A DNA stretch of 64,000 bases from Adenophora triphylla var. japonica (GCA_022495995.1 JAFEMH010004892.1:1-64000), one strand, 5' to 3'. Counted from the stretch's first letter, positions 1 to 11,689 are shown. Notes: generated by a model not told the origin, from the sequence alone. Made by a program: numbers and translations.

Positions 1-544
1 AATAGTTTTCTTTATAAAAAAATATAAAAAAAACCAAAAAAGTATATATGCTATTGTCCGTCCCTCTCTTCTATTATATATTTTTATTTTTGTAAAAACT
101 CTAATCTCTTTTTATATAACTTTTTGTAAAAAATTTCACTACTTACCAACATCCTTCATATATTTTTTTTACATGGCTAAAGAAAATTAATTGAGATGCT
201 TATTAGTAGTGATTTTTTTTAAAGTGGTTATAGATTAATATTTGAATAATAATAATTGTAAAAATCATTATTAATAAGACAAGAGAAATAACAAGAAGAA
301 GAATATTGTTAATATTATTTATAATTTAGAAAAAATAGTTAAAACAACAAAATAAATTAAACTTCTAATAAACAATAATATACATAAGCCTTGAATTTGA
401 CTCTCAATCCAAAAAAAAAAAAAAAAAAAAAAAAAATAATAATGCCTTAAAATATAATTTATTGATAATAATACTTTGTTCTAAGAAATATTAATATTCC
501 TAAGTAAATTGAAAAAAAATGATAATAAAATATTAAATAAAATA
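1..544. other. AT-rich intergenic DNA, no gene seen
   Basis: Very AT-rich sequence with no convincing reading frame. A poly(A) run lies at about 411-436. Around 54-150 there is one diverged copy of the motif that anchors the satellite starting near 905 (GTCCGTCCCTCT followed by TTTTTGTAAAAA about 30-40 bases on), so the satellite family extends beyond the main array. Confidence 0.6.
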
Positions 545-830
545 ATTCTTAATATACTCAATCCCTTAAACATATATATACCCATACACCAGACACCCAT
601 ACCATATACCTTAAACAATAATTCATATCATATACCATATACCCCATACACCAGACATCCATACTTTATACCCTAAATCATATACTCTGTATCATATACA
701 CATACCATATATTCTAAATCATAACTCATATATGTATATCCTAAATCTTAACCTATACCCTAAAACATAACTCATATCCTATATTCTAAACCATAACTTC
801 TTTCATATACTTTTATTTCTTCAAAAATTC
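545..830. repeat. Degenerate short-period repeat (CATATACC / CCCTAAA-like)
   Basis: Imperfect reiterations of CATACC, ATATACC and CCTAAA-containing words: ACCCTAAA occurs near 669 and 757, and related CCTAAATC or TCTAAACC words recur. It resembles a decayed simple repeat. The ACCCTAAA words match the plant telomere unit CCCTAAA, but they are never in regular tandem, so I do not call it telomeric. Confidence 0.5.
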
Positions 831-904
831 TTAACTTTTTTATATACGTTTCTGTAAAAAAAATAACTAATAAAAAAAGTCTAAAACATTATTTCTAGTC
901 AATA

Positions 905-2490
905 AAAAATTAAAAGAAAATAAAAAATAAATATAGGCTAGTCAGTCCCTCTTTTCTTCTATATACTTTCGTTTGTTTAGTTTTTTTCTATCTTTTTTTA
1001 TATACCTTTTTTTTAAATATCACTAATAAAAAAGTCTATATATTATTTCCTAGTCAATAAAAAATTAAAAGAAAATAAAAAATAAATATAGGGTAGTTCG
1101 TCCCTCTTTTCGTCTATATACTTTCATTTATTTAGTTTTTTTCTATATTTTTATATACCTTTTTGTAAAAAATATTACTAATAAAAAAAGTCTAAAATAT
1201 TATTTTTTAGTCAATAAAAAATTAAAATAAAAAATAAATATAGGGTAGTCCGTCCCTCTTTTCTTCTATATACTTTCATTTGTTTAGTTTTTTTCTATCT
1301 TTTTTTATATACCTTTTTGTAAAAAAAATCAAAAATAAAAATATTCTAAAATATTATTTTCTATTTAATAAAAGATTAAAATAAAATAAAAAATAAATAT
1401 AGAGTTATCCGTCCCTCTTTTCTTCTAGATACTTTCATTTGTTTAGTTTTTTTTCTATCTTTTTTTATATACCTTTTTGTAAAAAATATCACTAGTAAAA
1501 AAAGTCTAAAATATTATTTCCTTGTCAATAAAAAATTAAAAGAAAATAAAAAAATAAATATAGGGTAGTCCGTTCCTCTTTTCTTCTATATACTTTCATT
1601 TGTTAAGTTTTTTTATATACTTTTTTGTAAAAAATGTCAATAGTAAAAAAATTTAAAATATTATTTTCGAGTCAATAAAAAATTAAAATAAAATAAAAAA
1701 TAAATATAGGGTAGTCCGTCCCCTCTTTTCTTCTATATACTTTCATTTGTTTAGTTTTTTTCTATCTTTTTTTATATTCCTTTTTGTAAAAAATATCACT
1801 AGTAAAAAAAGTCTAAAATATTATTTCCTAGTCAATAAAAAATTAAAATAAAATAAAAAATAAATATAGGGTAGTCTGTCCCTCTTTTTTTCTATATACT
1901 TTAATTTGTTTAGTTTTTTCCTATCTTTTTTTATATACCATTTTTTAAAAAATATCACTAGTAAAAAGAGACTAAAATATTATTTCCTAGACAATAAAAA
2001 ATTAAAAGAAAATAAAAAATAAATATATGATAGTCTGTTCCTCTATTCTTCTAAATACTTTCATTTGTTTAGTTTTTTTCTATATTTTTATATGCATTTT
2101 TGTAAAGAATATCACTAGTAAAAAAAGTCTAAAATATTATTTCTTATTCAATAAAAAATTAAAATAAAATAAAAATATAAATATAGGATAGTCCGGCCCT
2201 CTTTTCTTCTATATACTTTTATTTGTTTAGTTTTTGTCTATATTTTTTATATACATTTTTGTAAAAAATATCACTAGTAAAAAAAGTCTAAAATATTATT
2301 TCCTAGTCAATAAAAAATTAAAATAAAATAAAAAATAAATATAGGGTAGTCCGTCCCTCTTTTCTTTTATATACTTTCATTTGTTTATTTTTTCTATTTT
2401 TTTTATATACCGTTTTGTAAAAAAATACACTGCTAAAAAAAGTCTAAAATATTATTTTCTAGTCAATAAAAAATTAAAAGAAAATAAAAA
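905..2490. repeat. Tandem satellite, ~10 copies of a ~156-bp AT-rich unit
   Basis: The anchor word GTCCGTCCCTCTTTTC, or a close variant, recurs at about 941, 1096, 1248, 1407, 1568, 1714, 1874, 2033, 2191 and 2349, giving spacings of 146-161 bp. Each unit runs in the same order: a TATTATTTCCTAGTCAATAA-like stretch, an A-rich tract, the anchor, TTCATTTGTTTAG, a T-rich tract, then TTTTTGTAAAAAATATCACT. Copies differ by scattered substitutions and small indels, so the array is not recent. No coding potential is seen. Confidence 0.9.
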
Positions 2491-2519
2491 ACAATGGATG
2501 AATTTTAAATATATTTTAA

Positions 2520-3103
2520 TTATTTTCAACCGTTTTGCAACTGATAAATAGTGATTACATACAACAATAAAATTTAGTTTCATATTAGTTGCTAAAATGA
2601 GCCACGAAACATGATTAGTTGCAGATTGACCTCCAAATTAGCCACAAAAAATGTTCAATAGCTAAATTATCAACAGAAAAATGATGAGTCGCAAATTAGT
2701 TACTAATATGGAACAAAACTATTTAGTGGCAATTTAGCGGTGATTAAAACATATTCGTTAGCAACGAATTTAGCCACCCATCTATTGACTTGTAATGTAT
2801 ATATTTGAACTTAGCTACTATTTAGTTACTGCAATATTTTTAAAAATTTTACAATCATGCGCGTATTATTTTTAGCAACAAATTTAGAGACCGACTTGCC
2901 ACAAATAAAATTTTGTTACAAGTCAGATGCAAAATTAGCCACTAAGTAAGATTAGTTGCGTATCAGTTGCTAGCATAGAGACAAAAAATGTTTGGTTGCA
3001 ATTCAGTAGCTAAATTAGCAACCACAAAATTTCAGTTGCAAACTCGTGTTTAAATTAGCAACCGACTCTATTCAGTGGCTAAAGACAGTGGCTAAAACAT
3101 GAA

Positions 3104-3105
<2 letters not shown>
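2520..3105. repeat. Non-coding block of short sub-repeats, CACTA subterminal-like
   Basis: The block is dense in short words in both orientations: TTAGCCAC, AGTTGC, TTAGTTGC, GTGGCTAA and GCAACGAATTTAG. This texture is typical of the subterminal repetitive regions of plant CACTA elements. I find no CACTA terminus at either side and no TSD, so it is a fragment or another repeat type. It abuts the TA tract that cuts into the 3' LTR of element A. Confidence 0.4.

Positions 3106-3110
<5 letters not shown>

Positions 3111-3188
<78 letters not shown>
3111..3188. repeat. (TA)n microsatellite, ~39 units
   Basis: An uninterrupted alternating TA run. It sits exactly where the 3' end of the left LTR of element A should continue. 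The homologous place in the right LTR (about 10604-10618) is a short TA-rich stretch, so the microsatellite probably expanded from TA-rich LTR sequence and now marks the truncation point. Confidence 0.95.
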
Positions 3189-3189
<1 letters not shown>

Positions 3190-3981
3190 CTTGAGGGATA
3201 CCCGTATGGCAAGGCCTTTAGTTATAAATATACTTTCGTTACAAGATTGAAAGTTCTCTAATGATTTTCTATCAAAAGATTAGTGGAACAACTATTATAG
3301 AACACACTTTTTAAAAGAACTAACTATCTAACACTAAGAAACACTCTATAAATGAAAGTTATTCGTGATAACTTACTGGTGTTGGACAGTGTGTTGCCAA
3401 CATATATGACAACACAGAATAGCTGTGTTATTGACTTGTGCAAATCTCAACTTTTGAATTGGGTGAATGAAGTTGTCGAATGCTTGCACTATATATAGGC
3501 ACCTATAACTTGGAGTCTACTCAAACTAACCAGAAAAACAGCCATGACAGAGAATCCTTCTTTTAAGCTCCACCTTCCATTTTTGTAGGAGACTAAGTCT
3601 TCCTAAGCTTCAACACTTGTACCTCCAAGCTGTATCAACCTTGTACGCATTATCTTCATTCCTCCTAAGTAGATAAGCTTCTAACTATGTTTACTTGTTC
3701 TTTACATTTACACATAAATAAGGATTTATGCGTAACTTCCTTTTCTTCCTCATTTGTCACGCATAGCAGCCTTATCATGACCTGTTCAACCATTAATCCA
3801 ACAAACTAATAGCATACATATAAATAATAAGTTATCACTTTGTAATTTATAAATAATATATAGTAACTATCCTCTTTTTAAATTGTCATCACGACGGCAA
3901 TACATGAGACAACACTAGTGAAAATACTGGTGTAGCAACAAAGGAGACAACACAAGTGGCAACACTGGTGTAACACTAACA
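3189..3981 (-). repeat. Element A 3' LTR, truncated
   Basis: Matches the right LTR in the same order: ACTTGAGGGATACCCG versus ACTCGAGGGGTGCCCG, the ATACTTTCGTTA block, and AGTTATCACTTTGTAATTTA. The LTR 5' end (minus) is TGTTAGTGTTACACC at 3981. About 170 bp of the 3' end present in the other LTR are missing at 3189, where the TA tract begins. The first ~100 bp of U3 carry several copies of the GTGTTGCCAC-type micro-repeat. Confidence 0.85.
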
Positions 3982-3992
3982 ATCTCCCCATT
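3982..3992 (-). promoter_or_regulatory. Element A polypurine tract
   Basis: On the minus strand AATGGGGAGAT lies directly before the LTR start TGTTAG, the expected place of the plus-strand primer. A second purine tract, GGGGGAGAT, lies ~80 bp upstream (about 4066-4074) and is also present in element D at 45741-45749. Confidence 0.75.
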
Positions 3993-4278
3993 AGTTACAC
4001 ATTTTTTCACAAAATACAAAGTGATGTTCCTGCATAAAAATGTTAGTCAAGTAACCCCAAAATATATCTCCCCCTTCGTATTTTACTCCCCCTCAATCCA
4101 AGATTTAAAACAAATCAAACCAAATATTATTTTAGACTAACCACAAAATATCCCCAAGTTTAAAATCATCCAACAAAACAACCATTAAACTAAAAACCAA
4201 ACAATAATTTGTTTAATCAATAAACCAACAAATAAAAATTATTTTATGATAATCACAATTCCAAGAACCATTAACCCA

Positions 4279-6129
4279 TCAAACTTCGGAGATTGGATCA
4301 GATTGAGGATCAGCTCTGGGCCCTTTTGTTCCACCTTTATTTCCCTCGGCTCTAGCACCACTCGTACCAGCTTCGATAGAAACATCATGTGTTTGATCTC
4401 CCCCTATTTTAGAAGAAATCAAATCTACCATTTGCTCCATGTCTGCTCTCATTTCTAGCCACCCTTGCATCAGAGAGTCTATGTGCTTCATTTGCCTGTG
4501 GAAAAACTTAAGTACAATAGAAGCATCAATCATTATTGGTGGTGTGTTGCCTTGAGTGTTGCCTTCACTCAGAACAACACTTAAGGCAACACTTTGAGAT
4601 GGAGTAGCAGCAGGAGGTGCAGTAGCAGCTGAAACCCAAGAGAGATCTTTGTGCCTATCTCCCTCAATGAAATGCTTGCTGATCTTATAATATACTGGGC
4701 TCTCTGTGTAGTAATCAGCATTTCATAGGGTTAGGGATTGTAAGGTAAGAACATTGAAGATGAGGGATGGAAAGATGTATGCGGAGGCTTTCTTCTTCTT
4801 TGCCCAAGCAGCCAAGTGGGTGAAAATTACCATCCCAAAGTTTACTCTTTGTTTATTCCCAAACTTATATAACAAGGTAGCTTTTCTATGGTGATTGTGT
4901 TCCCATTGGCGGTTGGAAGCCAATTGGTTATTCATAGCTTATGAAAACACACAAAACAAATAAGTAAGGTGGGGTGCTTTAAAATGATCACTCCAAACAA
5001 TCATCCTACCACATGTATGATAGCTGGCCAAGGTATTGGGTTCAATGGATACACTCTCATCATCAACATTAGGAAGGCCATAAGCTCTATTGATCACCGA
5101 AGGATTAAAATCAAAGATGGTTCCCTTCACAAAAAAGTTCTCATAATGGGGGGTATTCCTATCGTCTATATCCTCACGCAAATGGGCATAGAAATTCCTC
5201 ACCATACTCTCAACATATTTTGAAACCTTTGTTACCATTGGCAAAAAGTGTCTATCCTCTAAAAATTGATATATGCCAAAGCTTTTGAACTTAATCACAT
5301 CAATGTTTCTCTCATTAAGGATCCTTCTTTCTGAGTCTTGAACCCATTTGGCCAAATTTGAATCAATATAAAACTACTCAGACAAAAAAGAAACTTTATT
5401 AAAACCAAATGACACATGATCAGTCCTAGAATCTAGAAAAGGAGTAGGTGATACCTCAGGTGTTGCTACGGGTGTGGTGGTGGATGTGGTTCCTTGTTTT
5501 GTTGTTTTTGCAGCAGCTTGTGTTGTGGCTGGTGTTGTCTCAGTAGTGGCAACACTTGAGAAAACACTTCGTTGAAGCTTTTGTTTCTTGATCAATTTCT
5601 GCTGGGCAAGAGCTAGTGGCTCATCAAAATCATCCTTTAACCAAGCTTCATCATCAGAAGGGGAGGACATGTCTTTGCTTGCCTTGTAGTTCTCGTCCGA
5701 TCCTTCTTCGGAAGATACCTCAAGGGAGGCACTTGATTCATCATCAATTATCTACACTGGGTCATCAGGTGTGTTGGAGGCTGTGCCTTTTGGCCTTGAT
5801 AATGTCTTGATTCTTTCAGATTGATGCCTACCAGAATATTGAGCCCTAGAAGGGTCATCAACCACTTTCCTCCTCCTTGTCTTCTTAGTAATAGCCAGTG
5901 TGAGCTACAAAGAAGGTGAGGTTTCAGGAATGACCATTGATACAGGAGAGGGAGGAGGATTTGACACAACAATTTCTAGGTTTTGTGTTGTGGATGGTAT
6001 TGCGGATAGTGTTGTCGCGGGTGATGTCTCCATAGGAATGACAACACTTGGTACAACACTTGAAGGGGCTAATGGAGAAATGTCTATGGGAGACGCATTT
6101 TGGGAGTTATTTGAGGGATTGGCGGCCAT
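4279..6129 (-). pseudogene. Element A ORF3 remnant, Transposase_32-like protein
   Basis: The start ATG is at 6129 (MAANPSNNSQ); the N-terminal part is rich in Ser, Pro and Thr and repeats the MEISP-type phrase seen in element D. Fragments at 5374-5670, 4939-5355, 4723-4935 and 4279-4533 line up in order with D ORF3: an acidic linker, then NERNIDVIKF, then VRNFYAHLREDIDDRNTPHY, then LAAWAKKKKASAYIFPSL, then the C-terminal HRQMKHIDSLMQGWLEMR segment. The central domain resembles the Pfam family called putative plant transposon protein (Transposase_32). Frameshifts and stops break it into at least five pieces. Its role is unknown; it lies in the place of the env-like gene of other Sireviruses but shows no signal peptide or membrane segment. 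Confidence 0.75.
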
Positions 6130-6299
6130 GGCGAATTGTAGGGAAGAAGGAAGATGAAAATGGAGGCTTTTGTTGAGAGAGAGAGAGACAAACATAAGAG
6201 AGATGGTGGTGAAGAAGGATAATGATGGAAGGTGGTGTAATTAAGGAGTATACTAAGAGAAAATAGGAGTGATTTGACAAGTTCAAAACCAACTCATAT

Positions 6300-7206
6300 T
6301 TATCACTAAATTTAAAAACCTTTTACTCATAAAATTTTGTAACTAACTTTAATTAAAAAGGTAAAAATTATCCCTATCTCAACCTCTAACAACAAATAAT
6401 CCGGCCAGTTTTTTTTTTTTTTTGATTAATAAAATTATCTAAAGGTAATTACTGTGATATCCGAACATTTTGGATTTTCAATTTTGAAAATCAAGTTTAA
6501 ATCAAATTAAACTTCAAAATGATAGAAATTTTATAAGTACTTTTAGATAGGGAAAAATTTAAAGATCTTTGTTAAAAAAAATTTATTTCACAAACTCCAA
6601 ATTTATGAAAATAGACATTTTGAAACTCAAAATTTAATTAATAAAAATCCGAAAATAAAAAGAAGAAATAAAAAATAATAAATAAATGTATCAACTACTA
6701 ATATGTTGCTAACAATGTTGGGTAACACATAGGAAAACACAATTGAATAAAATCCCCTTGATATTTATAACACATATGAAGTTATCATTTTTTAGACAAC
6801 TTTAAGCAAACTTTACACTTTCTTTATTTACAAGGAAGCAGCATCGTAGTAGCGAGCTCCGTACCCTAAGTTTTTAATAAAGTGTAAATCCATATATATT
6901 AAGTTTTTATACCTTTCAAGTAGGGTACACTGTATTAGTGAGCTCCATGTCCCTAATAATTAGTATAAAACTAATACATACTCACATTTGGCAAGGAAGC
7001 ATCGTCGTAGCAAACGTCGTGCCCCAAGTTACTATAGGAGGATTTCAACAACATTTGCCTATTAAATATCAACAATATAATAAGTGACTTTGCCACTTTA
7101 AAAACAAATGGAAATTTTATCAACATGTTTAACTTAATTATATACTCATACTAGAACAAAAAAGTCGATAAATGCCACACATTGGGTTTTAAAGAATATA
7201 CTTTTT
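6300..7206 (-). other. Element A pol-ORF3 spacer with repeated GAGCTCGCTACTAC motif
   Basis: A non-coding spacer between RNase H and ORF3. It carries three related ~30-bp segments: about 6841-6867 (GTAGTAGCGAGCTCCGTACC), 6921-6957 (TTAGTGAGCTCCATGTCCC) and 6996-7029 (CGTCGTAGCAAACGTCGTGC). The same motif recurs in the equivalent spacer of element D. No ORF is supported here. Confidence 0.65.
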
Positions 7207-8960
7207 TTATATGTTACAGAGTGTTGCTATATGTGTTGAAAACACATACGAAATCACCTTGAGACAACAGATTATACAAAACACAGACCGAAATATTTTT
7301 TTCAAGCTAGAAAATCTCTTATGGACAAGAGTTTTAGTTAAAATATCAGCAAGTTGATGTTTGATATCAATATGATATATTTGGATTAAATCATTTTCAA
7401 CTAAATCTCTAAGAAAATGATGCCGGATATCAATGTGTTTAGTGCGAGAGTGTTGTACCGGGTTTTTGAAAATATTTATTGCACTTAAATTGTCACAGTA
7501 CATGTTCAAGATATTACTATCAAGACCATAGTCATCAAGCATATATTTTAACCATATTAATTGTGAACAACAACTCCCAACTACTACATATTCAGATTCA
7601 GCAGTCGAGAGAGAAACACAATTTCACTTGCGACTGTAACATGACACTAGGTTATTAACTAAGAAAAAAAAACCCCCATTGCTACATTTTCTATCATCTA
7701 TATCTCCTGTCAAATCCGAGTCACTAAACCTAACTAAGTTGGTATTAGTGTATTTAGTAAACCAAATTCCTAAGTCACTATTCCCGAAAATATATTTAAT
7801 AATTTTCTTAACAACATTTAGGTTAGAAATTTTGGGGTTGGATTGATATCTAGCACACACGCCTACACTGAACATAATGTCGGGACGACTGGCAGTAAGA
7901 TAAAAAAGCCCATTTCCATAAAAAAAAATAGGGAAGGGTTTTGGCCACGTCTGTTTCTGCTCTGAAGAAGAAGGTTTGGATCTTTCAATCTTATGTCTAC
8001 CTATTATGGATCGATAAAGAGTTGGATCAATGTCCTCCCCTCCTTGCTGTTTGCCCACCTTAAGTGTTGATCATATAGGTATTTTGAACTATTGGCACTT
8101 TTCAATCTGAATCTTTTTACCAAACTTCTTGCATACTTTATTTGAGAAACAAAGATCCCATTATTTGACTGTTTTACCTGCAATCCCAAGAAAAAAATTA
8201 GTTCACCTATCATGCTTATCTCAAAGGTTGATGTAATAGCCTCCACAAAATTTTTCTAACAAGTTTTAGATATGGATTCATAAACTATGTCATCAACATA
8301 GATTTGAGCAATGACAAGATTATTAACATGCCTTAGAATAAATAATGTCCTATCGGCTTCACATCTAACAAACCTATATTCAATAAAAAAAAACTTGTTA
8401 GACGCCCATATCATGTACGTGGAGCTTGTTTCAAGCCATATAAGACTTTTTCAAGTCTATATACATGATTTGGGTGAAATGCGTCTTCGAACCCCTTAGG
8501 TTGCTCAATATAGATTTCTTTATTTAGGTACCCATTCAAGAAGACCGCTTTAACATCCATTTGATCTAATGTGATTTTAAGGTAACAAGCTTTATCTAAA
8601 AGAAGTCTTATTGACTCAATTCTAGCCACAGGTGCAAAGGTCAAGTCAAAGTCAATTCATTCCATTTGTATATAGCCTTGAGCACAAGACGAGCTTTGTT
8701 ACGAACAATAATACCTAATTCATCTGATTTGTTTTTAAAAATCAATTTAGTTCCAATTATATTAGTATGTAATGGATGAGGAACTAAACACCAAATGTTG
8801 TTTCGGGTAAATTGTTCAAGCTCTTCTTGTATAGGTTGAATCCAAAAGTTATGCTTTAAAGTTTTAATCACATTTTTAGGCTCAAGCACAGAAACGAAAA
8901 TGAATGTTTTACCTTGGAGTATGTGGTGGACATACACATATAACTTACAGTTTCTCTATA
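7207..8960 (-). pseudogene. Element A reverse transcriptase and RNase H, broken
   Basis: On the minus strand: linker [10 protein letters not shown] (8641-8937), RT palm start MDVKAVFLNGYLNKEIY and LYGLKQAP (8411-8644), thumb/connection EAITSTFEISMIGELIFFLG (8004-8246), YLTASRPDIMFSVGVCARYQ and SDSDLTGDIDDRKCSN (7624-8058), and the RNase H end CDNLSAINIFKNPVQHSRTK ... HQLADILTK (7207-7542). The YVDD segment falls in a disrupted stretch near 8280-8310. At least four frame breaks separate the pieces. Every block has a closer-to-intact counterpart in element D. Confidence 0.85.
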
Positions 8961-9600
8961 GTTAACCGACTCCTTATTTCTTGTTCGATCTCCTTTATTA
9001 ACCTCCCCAATTAACTTAGTAGTGGGATGGTTATTTCTAATTCTTGCTGGAGGGTCTCTCATGGCATGTTGATACACCAACTTATCTTCTTCTTCTAATA
9101 CATTATTTCCAGCCACTGTTCTGGAATCCTGTGTTGTCTCATGTGTTGTCGTTTCAGAGGCAACACTAGGGGCAACACTTGAATCTGTGGCTGTATTACT
9201 TGAACCAGTTTCTGTTCCAGCAACTCCTTCAGCTTCTTCCAGCAACGTCAGATGCATATCTTCTACTAGTTCACCTGTGGCACTCAAAAAGTCATTAAAA
9301 ACAATATTTATCGATTCTTGAATACTCTTTAATCTTAAATTATAAACTCGATAAACACGACTGTTTTGAGAGTAACCAAGAATGATAGCTTTGTCACTCT
9401 TTGAATCAAGTTTTCCTAAATATTTCCGGTCATTTAACACATAACATAAACACCCAAACACGTGAAAATAATGTACAGTAGGTTTCTTTCCATTTAAAAT
9501 CTCATAGGGTGTCATAGTTGTACCAAGTTTTAAGAAAACTCTATTCGAAGTGTGACATGCCGTGTTTAATGCCTCGGCCTAAAAACCTTTAGAATTTTTT
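8868..9600 (-). pseudogene. Element A integrase C-terminal region
   Basis: Reads MTPYEILNGKKPTVHYFHVF, then GCLCYVLNDRKYLGKLDSKS, then DKAIILGYSQNSRVYRVYN: the integrase C-terminal region (GKKP module) of plant Ty1/copia. A variable linker follows that encodes the SSVAPSVAS phrase, whose DNA is the CAAGTGTTGCC micro-repeat, and then DPPARIRN leading into RT. A frame break near 9515-9600 separates it from the upstream integrase core. Confidence 0.8.
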
Positions 9601-10395
9601 TTTAGAAATTAGCATAACACGAGTCATCTCTAGCAAAGTTCTATTTTTCCTTTGGACAACACCATTTTGTTGTGGTATTTTATGCGCCGAAAATTCATGG
9701 TGTATTCCTTTTTTACTACAAAATGTAGATAAGAAAATGTTATCAAATTCCTTACCATGATGTGATATTATTCGAAAAATATGTGAACAAAATATGTTTT
9801 TTATTTTGGAAAATAAGTGTTTTAATTCATCAATGAGCTTATCTTTACCATGGTCATCCTTCAATGAATCATCTGTATTAAAACTAACAAAACCATGAAA
9901 GCATACATCATTAGAAGAACTTAATGAATTATATATGCTAAGTGTTGTGTCATGTGTTGTCATGTGATGGACAACACTTGAGGCAACATATCTTGACGAA
10001 CACACAAGTGTTGTGTCATATGTTGTCATATGCTGGACAACACTTGAGGCAACACATCCTGACGAATACAGCTCCTCCACCGTGACTAACATAACCACTT
10101 GCTCAAGGTTTTCACCTTTTTCAGTACCTTCCTCCTCTTCATCACTAATAGACACCCACAGATTTTTGCCCGCCTTTCTCAAGATGTTTGTCCATTCGGA
10201 TTCAGGTTTGACTTGTACGTCACCATCTTCACCCGGAGGAAACAACGGAATGGAATAACCATTTGTTACAGATCGCCAAGCTAGATTATCAATTGATTTG
10301 ATATGCGAGTAAAGACGAATCTTTCAATAGGCATAATTTCACTAATCTAAAAAAGGAAGCCTCTTTTGATTAGGATTAGCATGATCATAAGCCAT
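9589..10395 (-). pseudogene. Element A gag remnant fused to integrase core by in-frame deletions
   Basis: The gag ATG is at 10395 (MAYDHANPNQKRLPFLD, then a stop at 10342). The 218-residue frame from 10245 joins three parts continuous with widely separated parts of element D: the gag N-terminal VQVKPESEWT; a linker after the first zinc knuckle, LRKAGKNLWVSISD; and, after DELKH, the integrase stretch SKIKNIFCSHIFRI ... QQNGVVQRKNRTLLEMTR. Compared with D, ~0.8 kb (gag core and first CCHC) and ~1.3 kb (second CCHC, protease, first half of integrase) are gone, yet both joints stay in frame. The integrase core motif RSDHGREF has become ISHHGKEF. The linker includes a 66-bp tandem duplication of the micro-repeat (9941 and 10007). 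Confidence 0.8.
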
Positions 10396-10433
10396 TACTA
10401 ATGGATCAAAATACTTAGTATATAAAGTTCTAA

Positions 10434-10445
10434 TCTCTGATACCA
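10434..10445 (-). promoter_or_regulatory. Element A primer-binding site (tRNA-Met)
   Basis: The minus strand reads TGGTATCAGAGA, complementary to the 3' end of initiator tRNA-Met except its last base. It is two bases from the LTR end TTTCA, the standard Ty1/copia arrangement and the same spacing as in element D. Confidence 0.85.
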
Positions 10446-11216
10446 ATTGAAATTTCAATGACTTAGATAAGTGAGAAAAACTCACAAGTGTTATCAATAG
10501 TATTGTCAACACTAAAAACAACACTGTTCACACCGATTCAAAATAAATGAAATAAATTGAGATTTCAAAGCAGCGAAAATAATAAAAATAAACACAAAAT
10601 AATATATTATATATATATAACTCGAGGGGTGCCCGGATGGCAAGACATTTTTTTATTAATATACTTTCGTTATAAGGTCGAAAAGTTTACTAATGATTTT
10701 CTATCAAAAGATTAGTGAAACAATTATTATAGAATACACTATTTAAAAGAACTCACTATCTAACATTAGAAACACTATAGAAATGAAAGTTATTCGTGAT
10801 AACTTACTGGTGTTGGACAGTGCGTTGGCAACACATGGAGAGTTGTGTTCTTCACTTGTGCAAATCTCAACTTCTGAATTGGGTTATTGAATCTGTCGAA
10901 TGCTTGCACTATATAGGCTCCTAGAACTTGTAGCATAACCAAACTAACCAGAAAAACAGCCATGAGAGTGAATCCTTCTTTAAGCTCCACCTTTCATTTT
11001 TGTAGAAGACTAAATCTTTCTAAGCTTCAACACTTGTACCGCCAAGTTGTATCAATCTTGTATGCCTTATCTTCAGTCCTCCTAAGTAGATAAGATTCTA
11101 CCTATATTTACTTGTTCTCCACATTTACATATAAATAGGGATTTATGTGTAACTTTCTTTTATTCCTCATTTGTCACGCTTAGAAGCCTTATCATGACCT
11201 TTTCAACCATAAAAAC

Positions 11217-11585
11217 TAGGGATGGCCAAAATCGGTTTCGGGCCGGGTCCGATTTGGCAAAAGGGTGAACCTTAACCGGCCCTTGCTTACCCCGGATCCG
11301 GTTCCGGTTACCACAATCCGGTTTCGATACGGTTCCGGTTTCGGTCCGGTTCCGATCAATAATGAATAAAGAAGCTAAAAATTATTGAAAAACAAGGAAT
11401 TTTCGGTCCGGTTCCGAGCCCGATCCACCATTTATGTGAACCTTAACTGGCCCTTATCCAAAACGGTTTCGGTTACCCCAGTTCCGATTTTCGTGGCGGT
11501 TCATGGCGGTTCCGGGCTTTTCCGATCCGGTTTCGGTCCGGTTTTCCGATTCTGATCCGGTTCAGGTCCGATTTGGCCATTCCTA
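11217..11585. mobile_element. hAT-type MITE nested in element A LTR
   Basis: 369 bp with terminal inverted repeats TAGGGATGGCCAAAATCGG (left) and TAGGAATGGCCAAATCGG (right, reverse complement). It is flanked by 8-bp direct repeats ATAAAAAC (11209-11216) and ATAAATAC (11586-11593), one mismatch, as expected for hAT. The interior consists of repeated CCGGTTTCGGTCCGG words in both orientations and has no coding capacity. Confidence 0.85.
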
Positions 11586-11689
11586 ATAAATACAACGAAT
11601 TTATAGCAGACTTAAAAATAATAAGTTATCACTTTGTAATTTATGAATAATATCTAGTAACTATCCTTATTTTAAATATTCAGCACGAT

